Shown here in pieces: positions 1 through 8,364 of a DNA stretch of 64,000 nt. Position numbers and translations under genes: made by a program. The stretch spans positions 28,945 through 92,944 of the forward strand of contig JBBSBI010000002.1 in assembly GCA_038251425.1 (NCBI GenBank). Reading direction: 5' to 3'. How positions within the stretch are numbered: the stretch's first letter is position 1; every line of letters begins with the position of its first letter. The notes below the pieces were generated by a model that saw only the letters and a list, made by a program, of their open reading frames with translations, was not told where the DNA came from and did no database searches. Source of the DNA: JBBRRP01 sp038251425. GTDB taxonomy: Bacteria; Myxococcota_A; Polyangia; Polyangiales; Polyangiaceae.

Positions 1-1
1 T

Positions 2-2155
2 CTGGAGCGGCTACCTATCGAGCGACGTTTCCATCCCGAAAAACTCGGCGAATTGGTGAGCCGGGCGCTCCCGGAGCTGGAGGCGCGCCTGGATGTAGAA
101 ATTCACTGCGCTCTACCAGGCCGGCAGCGGATCGAAACGAAACCGCGCATCGAATTTCAACTAGAAAACACCGAGCAAGGCCTGAGCGTGCTTCCCTTAC
201 TCGTGTACGGTGACCCGCCTTCGGCCCGCGTGGATCGCGATCAACTCGTGCATCTTTCAGGGGATATTCCCAAACGTAATTTGGTACTGGAGCGCAACTT
301 AGTCGAGCGCCTGCGCTCGGAGCTCAATCTCGTTCCTGGCCGGGGTGTGAACTACGAAGGGCCGCTTGCCGCACGTTTCACTGAGAAGCTGTTGGCATTT
401 GAGCGCACGCTCCACCCCACTCGAAAGGGCTCCGAGGGTCCGAAGCCGCTCGCCATGGCCGTTGGGTTCGAAGGCGTCAAGCTTTCGTTAACCTTCAGCG
501 TTGAGGGCTCACCTGAGAAAACAGTTCCGGTGGCTTCCGTTCTCAACGCCTGGCAGGAAGGGCTGTCGTTGGTTGCTGTCCCCGGAGGCGGGTTTGCCGA
601 GCTGCCCCTCGCACGCTTGGCTGAACTCGGGCCCTGGCTCACTGAGCTTTGGGCGCTCCGTAACACAGACGGTGCGCTTCCGAAGCTCGCCGCTCCCATC
701 GTGGCTGAGCTGTGCGAAGAGCTGGAGCTTCCCCTGCCCGTCGATTTTTCGAGCTTGAAGCACCTTTCCGAGAATTTCGAAGGGCTGCCCGAGGCCGTCT
801 TGCCGAGCGACCTCACTGCCACCCTACGCCCCTACCAACACCTAGGAGTTAACTGGCTATCGTTTTTACGCAATGCGGAGCTGGGCGCGCTGTTGGCGGA
901 CGATATGGGTCTCGGGAAAACACTCGAAACTTTGGCCGCCATCCAGGGCCGAACGCTGGTTATTTGCCCAAAAAGCGTCGTCTTCAATTGGGCGGCGGAA
1001 ATCCAACGCTTTCGCCCCGCACTAAAAGTCGCACTATATCAAGGCTCGGAGCGCACGCTGGACGCCACCGCAGATATCACACTCACCACCTACGGACTCC
1101 TCCGACTCGACATCGACACACTGGCCCAAGAGCCATTCGACACGATTGTTGTCGATGAGGCCCAGGCCATCAAGAACCCGGATAGCCAAGTGGCTCGCGC
1201 CGCGTTCCGACTCCAAGGCAAATTCAAAATCGCGCTGAGCGGCACACCCGTCGAAAATCGACTCGACGATCTGTGGAGCCAAATGCATTTCATCAATCCC
1301 GGCTTGCTCGGCACACGCCGGGATTTCCAGGAGCGTTACGCCACTCCGATTCGAGAGGGCGATCAGACCGCACAGGCTCGCCTCCGCCGCCGCATTCGGC
1401 CATTTGTACTGCGTCGCCTCAAGCGCGAAGTGGCACCCGAGTTGCCGCCTAGGACAGACATCGTGCTTACCGTGGAGCTGGAGCCTAACGAGCGGGAGAT
1501 CTACACGGCTATTCAACAATCCACCGCACGCGACGTTTTGGCTCAATTTCGAGACGGCGGGAATACCTTCGCGGTTTTCGAAGCGCTGCTTCGCCTACGC
1601 CAAGCCGCTTGCCATCTTGCGTTGCTCCCTGGAAAAAAGGACCACACGGGCTCATCGAAGCTCACCTGTTTGATGGAGCGGCTTGAAGATGTGATTGGCG
1701 AAGGCCACAAAGCGATTGTATTTTCACAATGGACGAGCTTGCTTGATTTGGTCGAGCCCGAGCTGCATGCACGGGATGCAAGCTTCGTGCGTTTGGATGG
1801 CGCCACCGACAACCGCCAGGAGGTTGTGAACAATTTTCAGAGCGATACCGGCGCCAGCATTCTGTTGGCCAGCCTGAAGGCGGGCGGCACCGGGCTCAAT
1901 CTTACCGCCGCCGATCACGTCTTTCTGCTCGATCCCTGGTGGAATCCCGCTGCTGAAGATCAGGCTGCGGATCGAGCACACCGCATCGGCCAGACACGCC
2001 CCGTATTCCTGTATCGAGTGGTCGCGAAAGATACGATCGACGAACGGATCCTCGCCCTCCAGGAGAAGAAACGCTCCCTCTTGGACGCGGCTTTAACGCC
2101 AGGCGCCGTAGGCCAGGGCTTGACCCGCGAGGACCTGATGAGCCTCCTTGCGTGA
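2..2155 (+). CDS. SNF2-family DNA helicase/ATPase (5'-truncated by window edge)
   Basis: The reading frame is open to the first base, so the true start lies upstream. The visible part holds the full SNF2 ATPase core: Walker A DDMGLGKT (about 899-922), DEAQ box (about 1154), motif III LSGTPVENRLDDLWS, and C-terminal helicase motifs V and VI (GGTGLNLTAADHVFLLDPWW, then QAADRAHRIGQ). The family consists of ATP-driven double-stranded DNA translocases that remodel nucleoprotein; bacterial members are RapA/HepA-like or standalone SNF2 proteins with an N-terminal SWIM-type region, which is missing here and may lie upstream. The visible N-terminal 270 residues lack an obvious domain. The exact role in the cell cannot be inferred. 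The next gene starts 31 bp downstream on the same strand. Confidence 0.9.
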   Translation: MERLPIERRFHPEKLGELVSRALPELEARLDVEIHCALPGRQRIETKPRIEFQLENTEQGLSVLPLLVYGDPPSARVDRDQLVHLSGDIPKRNLVLERNLVERLRSELNLVPGRGVNYEGPLAARFTEKLLAFERTLHPTRKGSEGPKPLAMAVGFEGVKLSLTFSVEGSPEKTVPVASVLNAWQEGLSLVAVPGGGFAELPLARLAELGPWLTELWALRNTDGALPKLAAPIVAELCEELELPLPVDFSSLKHLSENFEGLPEAVLPSDLTATLRPYQHLGVNWLSFLRNAELGALLADDMGLGKTLETLAAIQGRTLVICPKSVVFNWAAEIQRFRPALKVALYQGSERTLDATADITLTTYGLLRLDIDTLAQEPFDTIVVDEAQAIKNPDSQVARAAFRLQGKFKIALSGTPVENRLDDLWSQMHFINPGLLGTRRDFQERYATPIREGDQTAQARLRRRIRPFVLRRLKREVAPELPPRTDIVLTVELEPNEREIYTAIQQSTARDVLAQFRDGGNTFAVFEALLRLRQAACHLALLPGKKDHTGSSKLTCLMERLEDVIGEGHKAIVFSQWTSLLDLVEPELHARDASFVRLDGATDNRQEVVNNFQSDTGASILLASLKAGGTGLNLTAADHVFLLDPWWNPAAEDQAADRAHRIGQTRPVFLYRVVAKDTIDERILALQEKKRSLLDAALTPGAVGQGLTREDLMSLLA

Positions 2156-2186
2156 AACTCGCGGCGTTTCATTGTATTCATAGACG

Positions 2187-4352
2187 ATGCGCGTCAAAGA
2201 AACGCTGGAGCAGTTTCGAACCCGAATCGCCGAGGCGCATCCCACTTCCAAGCCCATAGCGCCGGAAGCGTTGCCGGTGGACGAAGCGCGACGCTTGCTT
2301 GAGTCGATCCTGATCACTCGACATCTGGATTGGGCCGCCCAGGAGCTGCGCGAAGCCTCACACGGTCACTACACTATCGCGAGTGCAGGACACGAAGGCA
2401 ACGTGGTGCTCGGGGCACTCACGCGACCCACAGATTTGGCGCTCTTGCACTACCGCGACGCCGCCGTGCAAGTTGAACGCTCGCGGCAAGTTCCCGGGAT
2501 CGATCCGATCAACGACATCTTGCTCTCGCTCGTCGCATCCAAAGACGATCCGCTGTGCCAAGGCCGCCACAAGGCGCTGGGGAGCAAAGCGCTCGGTATC
2601 ATTCCGCAGACGAGCACGATTGCTTCTCACCTGCCACGCGCCCTCGGATTGGCGTTTGGGCTAGCGCGACGCCACCAACAAGGCCGCTTTGAACAATTCC
2701 CGAAAGATGCCGTGATCTTGGCTTCTTTTGGCGATGCGAGCATCAATCACAGCACCGCACTCGGCGCCCTGAATGCGGCATCCTACACGGTGCACCAGAA
2801 TCTCAAACTGCCATGGCTCGCCGTGTGCGAAGACAACGGCCTTGGGATCAGTGTGCGTTCGCCCGAAGGTTGGGTCGAAACACGCCTCAAGGCGCTGCCC
2901 CATTTCAACTATTTCCATGCACAAGGTTGGGACATTGACGCCAGCTATCGCGCCGCCGCACGCGCCCTTGAGTACTGCAGAAAGACCCGCAAACCCGCCA
3001 TCCTCCATCTCAAATGTTACCGCCTCCTGGGCCACGCTGGCAGCGATGTCGACACAGGCTATCGCTCGCGCGAAGAGCTTGAAGAAGCACTGGCACATGA
3101 CCCTTTGCTGTGTTTTGGGTTGACCTTGGTCGAAACGGGGCGCATCGCCAAAGAAGAAGTACTGAGCCTAGAGAGCGCGATCCAGAAGCGTGTGGATCGC
3201 AAGCTACGAGAAGTGATCGTGCGGCCCAAGCTTGGCTCCGCGCGCGAAGTGATGCAGGCGCTCAATACCGATGTCAGCGTTGGTTGGGTGAGCTCGCTGC
3301 CAACGTTCAACCCACCGCTCTCCGCATCAGACGAAAAACTTACGTTGGCCGCCGGGATCCAGCGAGCGCTCGACACGGCGCTGACCGTTGATCCGGACGC
3401 GTTGGTTTTCGGGGAAGATGTCGCAAAAAAGGGCGGTGTGTATGGAGTCACCAAGGGGCTCTTTCAGAAGGCGGGGCCGACGCAGGTTTGGAATACGCTG
3501 CTCGATGAACAAACTATCCTGGGGCTGGCACTCGGTCTCGCCACACTAGGCTTCCTGCCAATCCCAGAAATTCAGTACCTGGCTTACTTGCACAATGCCG
3601 AAGACCAACTGCGCGGCGAAGCGGCAACGCTCAGCTTCTTCTCGAACGGCGAGTTTCAGAATCCAATGGTCGTGCGGATCGCTGGCCTAGCCTACCAAAA
3701 GGGCTTTGGAGGGCATTTTCATAATGATAATTCGCTGGCCGTACTGCGCGACATTCCAGGACTTGTGGTGTCTGTCCCCACACGAGCGGACGATGCACTG
3801 GCACTCTTCAAGAGTGCCTTCGCTTTGGCTCGCGAAAAACAGCGCGTCGTCGTGATGGTGGAGCCCATCGCTCTTTATCATACCAAAGATCTCCACGAGC
3901 TCGGCGATGGGCTCTGGCTAGCGAACGACGCGAGTGCTGCCCCATTCGGCAAAGCGCGGATTTACGAGCCGGACGCACCGGATCTCACTCTCGTGACCTA
4001 CGGCAATGGCGTTCACTTGAGCCTCCAAGCTGCAAAGAAGCTAGCCACCCTGCACAACATCCGGGCACGGGTTCTCGATCTCCGCTGGCTCTCACCACTC
4101 CCCGAAGCCGACATCCTGGCTCACGTGGCACAGACCGGGCGCGCCCTGATCGTCGACGAATGCCGCGCGAACGGGAATGTCTCGGAGGCAATTGTTACGT
4201 TGCTCGCGCTCCAACTCCCGAACGCCGTGCTCTCCCGAATCGCAGCCGAAAATAGCTTCATTCCACTCGGGGAGGCGGCGAATTTCGTTCTTGTCCAAGT
4301 TCCAGCCATCGTCGAGGCCGCACGTGCGCTGTGCGAAAGAAGCACGGACTAG
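2187..4352 (+). CDS. Fused 2-oxoisovalerate (branched-chain 2-oxoacid) dehydrogenase E1 alpha-beta
   Basis: A 721-residue fusion of both thiamine-diphosphate E1 subunits. The alpha half (about residues 25-345) has the ThDP motif beginning FGDASINHS and ending at EDNGLGIS. The beta half (about 375-721) starts near LAAGIQRALDTAL and contains the characteristic GEDVAKKGGVYGVTKGL segment and a QKGFGGHFHND loop. E1 decarboxylates branched-chain 2-oxoacids and acylates the lipoyl domain of E2; in myxobacteria this supplies primers for iso-fatty acids (established for the family). No E2 or E3 gene is next to it. A pyruvate dehydrogenase-type substrate is possible, but the alpha and beta sequences look more like the oxoisovalerate branch. 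ATG start. Confidence 0.85.
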   Translation: MRVKETLEQFRTRIAEAHPTSKPIAPEALPVDEARRLLESILITRHLDWAAQELREASHGHYTIASAGHEGNVVLGALTRPTDLALLHYRDAAVQVERSRQVPGIDPINDILLSLVASKDDPLCQGRHKALGSKALGIIPQTSTIASHLPRALGLAFGLARRHQQGRFEQFPKDAVILASFGDASINHSTALGALNAASYTVHQNLKLPWLAVCEDNGLGISVRSPEGWVETRLKALPHFNYFHAQGWDIDASYRAAARALEYCRKTRKPAILHLKCYRLLGHAGSDVDTGYRSREELEEALAHDPLLCFGLTLVETGRIAKEEVLSLESAIQKRVDRKLREVIVRPKLGSAREVMQALNTDVSVGWVSSLPTFNPPLSASDEKLTLAAGIQRALDTALTVDPDALVFGEDVAKKGGVYGVTKGLFQKAGPTQVWNTLLDEQTILGLALGLATLGFLPIPEIQYLAYLHNAEDQLRGEAATLSFFSNGEFQNPMVVRIAGLAYQKGFGGHFHNDNSLAVLRDIPGLVVSVPTRADDALALFKSAFALAREKQRVVVMVEPIALYHTKDLHELGDGLWLANDASAAPFGKARIYEPDAPDLTLVTYGNGVHLSLQAAKKLATLHNIRARVLDLRWLSPLPEADILAHVAQTGRALIVDECRANGNVSEAIVTLLALQLPNAVLSRIAAENSFIPLGEAANFVLVQVPAIVEAARALCERSTD

Positions 4353-4909
4353 TGTCGCGGCCGACCTGCTGCAGGCGGCACGGAGGGCGAGACCGGTGGC
4401 ACGGAGGGCGCAGAGGGGAGCGCCGTCGGAACACCAGGCGTCGCCTCCGCACACTGAATATCTAAATTGTTCGCAGCAAGCGCGAAAGCGGTAAGCTGCG
4501 CTTGGCAGACGAGCGTCGAGGCATCCAAGAAATTATCACATTTCTCGTACTCGCTCTGATTGTTAAGCCTCCGCATCACCTTCCGACAACAGCTACTCGC
4601 CTGAACGCAAATCACGCCGCCGGGTGCGTCAGCCTTGCCAGACGTCGTCCCCAGGCGCGCAAAATCGTGAGACACTGCTTCCATGGCACTCTTCGCTTTG
4701 AAATAGCCCCAGATGCCAACCCCGACTACGGACGCCACGAGCAACAGCACCACAAAGCCACAGCCAAGACCCACGTAAAGAAGCGTCTTGTCCTTCCGGA
4801 GCGGCTGGACATAGCCTGGCATAATCTGCGGATAGCCTGCTGGGGGCGGAGGATAACCCGGTCCGTTGCCTGGATGCTGATTGCCAAAACCGGGACCTTG
4901 ACCTGACAT
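4349..4909 (-). CDS. Small single-pass membrane protein, Pro/Gly-rich N-terminus
   Basis: 186 residues. Residues 1-40 are rich in Gly, Pro and Tyr (GPGYPPPPAGYPQ), followed by one hydrophobic segment (about 45-70, VGLGCGFVVLLLVASVVGVG). A predicted extracytoplasmic domain follows with several Cys (CVQASSCCRK, CDNF, VCQA, QCAEA), then a Pro/Ser-rich tail. The layout (short proline-rich cytosolic arm, TM, Cys-rich outer part) recurs in myxobacterial proteins of unknown function. Its end overlaps the end of the converging E1 gene by 4 bp. I do not recognise a family and assign no function. Confidence 0.65.
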   Translation of the reverse strand: MSGQGPGFGNQHPGNGPGYPPPPAGYPQIMPGYVQPLRKDKTLLYVGLGCGFVVLLLVASVVGVGIWGYFKAKSAMEAVSHDFARLGTTSGKADAPGGVICVQASSCCRKVMRRLNNQSEYEKCDNFLDASTLVCQAQLTAFALAANNLDIQCAEATPGVPTALPSAPSVPPVSPSVPPAAGRPRH

Positions 4910-4975
4910 ACCGCGTGCTTCGCTAGCACGCTCCGCAGGCAGAGGAAAGCGCGGCCATCTCGCTCCGCCCCTCGT

Positions 4976-5220
4976 CCAGCGGTATAGATCTTGCGCTTTC
5001 TTTGAAATGAGCAGTCATGGAGATTCTCCGCCGCACCTGCGCAGAAGAGGGTGAGCATCCCCAAGTGCTCCCAAACTTGTCCGTGACGTCTATCTCAAAG
5101 TCGAACACCAGATAGTAAGCATGCTTACTATCTTCCAAGGAGCGAAAAGGGACGGCTGCCGCGCTTCGCGGCAGCGGGGTGGGCATCAACCGAGCAAGCC
5201 GAAGGCTTACCGCCGGATCA
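4976..5220. repeat. Dispersed intergenic repeat, copy 1, with 24-bp palindrome
   Basis: Fills most of the 393-bp gap between 4910 and 5302. It is similar over its length to 51911-52150 and, around the centre, to 46441-46530. The core is a perfect 24-bp palindrome at 5110-5133 (centre TAGTAAGCATGCTTACTA), followed by the conserved string TTCCAAGGA. Just downstream is a perfect 9-bp stem with a 3-nt loop at 5155-5175 (GCTGCCGCG/CGCGGCAGC). It sits about 170 bp upstream of the M16 peptidase gene. It could be a non-autonomous mobile repeat, an operator for a dimeric repressor, or a structured RNA; the sequence alone does not decide. Confidence 0.75.
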
Positions 5221-5302
5221 CGGCTCGCGTTCGGCGGGCGTGTGTTCGCGCACGCGCGGAGCAACCCCTTCAAAATTGCCCAAAAAGGCCTAAGCTGAGT
5301 CC

Positions 5303-6769
5303 GTGTCAGCCCCAAGATTCCTTGTAGCCGTGCTTGTCCTAGGTTTCACCGCCCGGAGCGGATTCGTAGGCGCTCAGGATGGTCCGCCCCCTGGCGTCCG
5401 CCCCCCGGCAGCACTCGTTTCGATTTCAGCTGAGAAGCTGACACTGCCAAATGGCCTTGAGGTGATTCTTCACCAAGACAAGTCGCTCCCGCGCGTGACG
5501 ATCAATATTTGGTACCGCGTTGGACCTGTGAACCAACCCGAAGGGCGATCAGGATTTGCGCACCTGTTCGAACATTTGATGTTTGAAGGTTCCAAGCACG
5601 TGGGGCACCAATTCGACCACTTGCTCGAAGCCGCAGGCGCCACCAACGTGAACGGTACCACCTCTTGGGATCGCACCAATTTCTTTGAAACGGTGCCTTC
5701 CGAGTATCTTGAGCTCGGCTTGTGGCTCGAAAGCGACAGGATGGGATTTCTCCTCGACGCGGTTAATCAAGAGCGACTGGATGTTCAGCGCCAGGTGGTG
5801 CTCAATGAACGCCGTCAGAGTTACGAGAACGCGCCCTACGGCGCGAGCTATCTGACACTGATGAACGCGGTTTTCCCTGTGGGACATCCGTTTCATGATG
5901 GTGCGATTGGCTCGGAACGTGACGTCAAGCGCGCCACGCTTCCCGACGTTGACCAGTTTTTCAAAGCTTTCTATTCGCCCAGCAATGCCACACTTACCCT
6001 GGCTGGCGACTTCGACGCGCAACGCGCTAAAGCGCTGATCGGCCGCTACTTTGGGCCCCTTCAGGGCCAGGCTCCTTTGCCTCGCCCCTCCCCGCCTTGT
6101 TCCCTCGTAGAGGAGCCGGGCTGCCGCAAAGACTTCCCAGTACGGCTGCCGCCACCACAAGCCCTCACCGTACGTGAGAGCGTCAGCTTGCCCCAAGTTG
6201 CTGTCGCCTGGGTAACGCCTGCCGCGTTCTCCGATGCGGATTTAGCTCTGGATGTTGCGACCGCGATCCTCGCCGATGGCAAAACGAGCCGCCTCTATCG
6301 CGCGTTGGTCACCGAAGCGCGAGTGGCGTCAAGCGTAACCGCTTGGTTGGATTCGACCGCCACCGACAGCATGTTCCAGGCAAGCGCCGTCGGCACGGCC
6401 GGAGGCGATCCAGGAAAACTGGAAAAATTGCTACAACGCGAGCTCGACCGTTTGCGAAAGGAGGGCCCCACAGAAGTAGAAGTGGCACGCGCCAAACACA
6501 AGCTCTTGCTCTCCACCCTGAGCGACCTACAGAACCTGAATGGGTCAGGGGGAGATAGCGGTCGCGCGGGAACTCTGCAACGACTGAACCACTACCTCGG
6601 AAGCCCCGCGCACCTCCAGACGTGGTTAACTCGGATGGGCAACATTTCCTCCAGCGAAATACACACCACACTCCAAAAATACCTAGGCCCCGAACACCGT
6701 GTGCTCGTGCGCACGCTGCCCAACGCCCCGAATCAGACCCCGCCCGCCGCCAAGGGAGCCGCCCAATGA
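5303..6769 (+). CDS. M16 family zinc metallopeptidase, active subunit
   Basis: 488 residues with an N-terminal hydrophobic segment (about 5-24) that ends at GAQ, so it is probably exported. The inverted zinc motif HLFEH (H87, E90, H91) is intact, with a distal acidic residue in the NERRQSYE segment (about 166-170). It has two M16 domains (about 45-190 and 205-400). M16 peptidases of this size degrade peptides or unfolded proteins, usually as a dimer in which one partner is inactive. The next gene encodes exactly such a partner and overlaps by 4 bp (ATGA). The start is a GTG. Good evidence for an active peptidase; the substrate is unknown. Confidence 0.92.
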   Translation: MSAPRFLVAVLVLGFTARSGFVGAQDGPPPGVRPPAALVSISAEKLTLPNGLEVILHQDKSLPRVTINIWYRVGPVNQPEGRSGFAHLFEHLMFEGSKHVGHQFDHLLEAAGATNVNGTTSWDRTNFFETVPSEYLELGLWLESDRMGFLLDAVNQERLDVQRQVVLNERRQSYENAPYGASYLTLMNAVFPVGHPFHDGAIGSERDVKRATLPDVDQFFKAFYSPSNATLTLAGDFDAQRAKALIGRYFGPLQGQAPLPRPSPPCSLVEEPGCRKDFPVRLPPPQALTVRESVSLPQVAVAWVTPAAFSDADLALDVATAILADGKTSRLYRALVTEARVASSVTAWLDSTATDSMFQASAVGTAGGDPGKLEKLLQRELDRLRKEGPTEVEVARAKHKLLLSTLSDLQNLNGSGGDSGRAGTLQRLNHYLGSPAHLQTWLTRMGNISSSEIHTTLQKYLGPEHRVLVRTLPNAPNQTPPAAKGAAQ

Positions 6770-8289
6770 GAGCACGTATCGCGACAACACTGAGCGCCGT
6801 TGCCCTGCTGCTCGCGCCCAGTTGCGCGCCGGTAAAATCGGCAAAAAGCCCCTCACAAAAGCCGCCGTCAACGTCAACTTCCGCACCCAAAGACCCTGCA
6901 GCTTGGAGACTAGAAATTCCCACGCCCGGGATCAAATCCTCACTCAGCTTCCCTACTCCTCGCCTACAGACGCTTGAGAACGGCCTCCGGCTCTATTCGC
7001 TGCCGACCCAAGCCAGCACGCTCTCGCTCAGCGTCGTGATTCGACACGATGTCCAAATCCTCCCGAATGACAAGCCTGGTCTCGCTGCGCTCACCGCACG
7101 CATGCTCACCGAAGGCACGACGCTTCATCCGGATCTCAAATTGGCCGAAGCGATCGAGGCACTCGGCACTGACTTCGCCGTTGACACGGGTCGAGACGGC
7201 ACCACCCTCAGCATTGAGGCACTCCCGGCCGATCTCGATGCGGCCCTCGCGCTGCTCGCGGAAGTCGCCATAAAGCCGGCATTTTCCGGAAAAACGTTCG
7301 ACCGGGTTCGTGCGCAGTGGGTCGACAACGTGCGAGAATCACTTCAAGATCCACGCTCGCTGTCGAGCATCATTGGGTTTGAAGCACTGCTCGGCAAAGG
7401 GCTTGGCGCACCGGTTCACGGCTACCCTGAAGCCCTCCTTCATTACACGGTAAAAGATATTGTGCGCTGCCACTCCGCAGTCTATCTGCCCGGCAATGCT
7501 AGCCTGAATGTGGTGGGTGATTTTGATCCGACCACACTGACCAAGCTGGTGCAGAAACATTTTGGTGGCTGGCGGAAACAGGCCGACTCGCCGCGACCTC
7601 TACTGCCAACCCTGCCAGCTGCAACGGGAACGCGAGTACTCCTGCTGGACCGTCCGGGCTCGCCCCAGAGTGCCATCTTCGTTGCCCACCAGCTGCCTGC
7701 GCGGGGAGCTCCGGGCTACCCTGAACGAGAGCTCTTGGTCACGGCTTTTGGTGGCCTTTTCACGTCGCGCCTGAACCAAAATCTCCGCGAAAATAAGGCT
7801 TACACTTACGGAGCTTTTGGCAACTACCTAGCAACCCGCCATTTCGGAGCACTCGCGATCTCCACCAGTGTAGAGACCAAGTTCACAGCGGATGCGGTGC
7901 GTGAAATCGTTCGGGAGGTTTCCGATTTGGGTCTGCCCACGACACCACGCCCACTCGTTTCAGATGAGGTGGATCGAGCCCGAGCCGATATCGTGCATTC
8001 GTTGGTCGAGCACCTGGGTCACACTAACCGCATCGCGGCGGATTTGGTTCAGCTCTTCGTTCATGATCTACCGTTGGATCAACTGGCGAAGCTAGCCGCA
8101 GAAATTCAAGCCATTCCACTCGACGCTCTCCGCCACGCCGCAACTGAGTTCATCACTCCCAAGACGCTGACCATCGCCATAGTCGGCGACGCCGCCAGCA
8201 TCCGCCCTGGGCTGAAAGCACTTGGTTACCCGGTCGAAGATGTCCAAAAGCTCGGCGATGGGGAAAGCCCACAAACAGCCCCAATGTAA
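6766..8289 (+). CDS. M16 family peptidase-like lipoprotein, zinc site lost
   Basis: 507 residues from the ATG that overlaps the previous stop codon, implying translational coupling. A longer reading from 6622 is possible but would run through the upstream gene. The N-terminus MRARIATTLSAVALLLAPSC is a lipoprotein signal with Cys at about 20. The region aligning with the zinc motif reads LTARMLTEGT, so the HxxEH residues are absent. The second half keeps the R/Y pair region (LNQNLRENKAYTYGAFG) that binds substrate in active partners. It is therefore predicted to be the non-catalytic half of a periplasmic M16 heterodimer with the product of 5303-6769. Confidence 0.9.
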   Translation: MRARIATTLSAVALLLAPSCAPVKSAKSPSQKPPSTSTSAPKDPAAWRLEIPTPGIKSSLSFPTPRLQTLENGLRLYSLPTQASTLSLSVVIRHDVQILPNDKPGLAALTARMLTEGTTLHPDLKLAEAIEALGTDFAVDTGRDGTTLSIEALPADLDAALALLAEVAIKPAFSGKTFDRVRAQWVDNVRESLQDPRSLSSIIGFEALLGKGLGAPVHGYPEALLHYTVKDIVRCHSAVYLPGNASLNVVGDFDPTTLTKLVQKHFGGWRKQADSPRPLLPTLPAATGTRVLLLDRPGSPQSAIFVAHQLPARGAPGYPERELLVTAFGGLFTSRLNQNLRENKAYTYGAFGNYLATRHFGALAISTSVETKFTADAVREIVREVSDLGLPTTPRPLVSDEVDRARADIVHSLVEHLGHTNRIAADLVQLFVHDLPLDQLAKLAAEIQAIPLDALRHAATEFITPKTLTIAIVGDAASIRPGLKALGYPVEDVQKLGDGESPQTAPM

Positions 8290-8298
8290 GCTGAGTGT

Positions 8299-8323
8299 CC
8301 GCTCGAAACGCCCGCTCGAAACG
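8299..8323. repeat. 12-bp direct repeat upstream of sensor gene
   Basis: CCGCTCGAAACG occurs at 8299-8310 and again at 8312-8323, one base apart, about 40 bp before the TTG start of the receiver/PAS protein. The second copy can also fold back weakly (CCCG/CGGG). It could be a binding site for a regulator; a chance tandem duplication is equally possible. Confidence 0.35.
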
Positions 8324-8364
8324 GGAGTGGAGCCACACTAGAAGCTGAAGCATACTAGCCCGAC

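Noticed and set aside
4976..5220. Classical transposon or IS element
   Set aside because: No transposase, no terminal inverted repeats or target duplication seen; recorded instead as a repeat of unknown type.
5549..6196. Minus-strand open frame opposite the M16 peptidase
   Set aside because: Lies across the zinc-site region of a well-supported gene; no domain.
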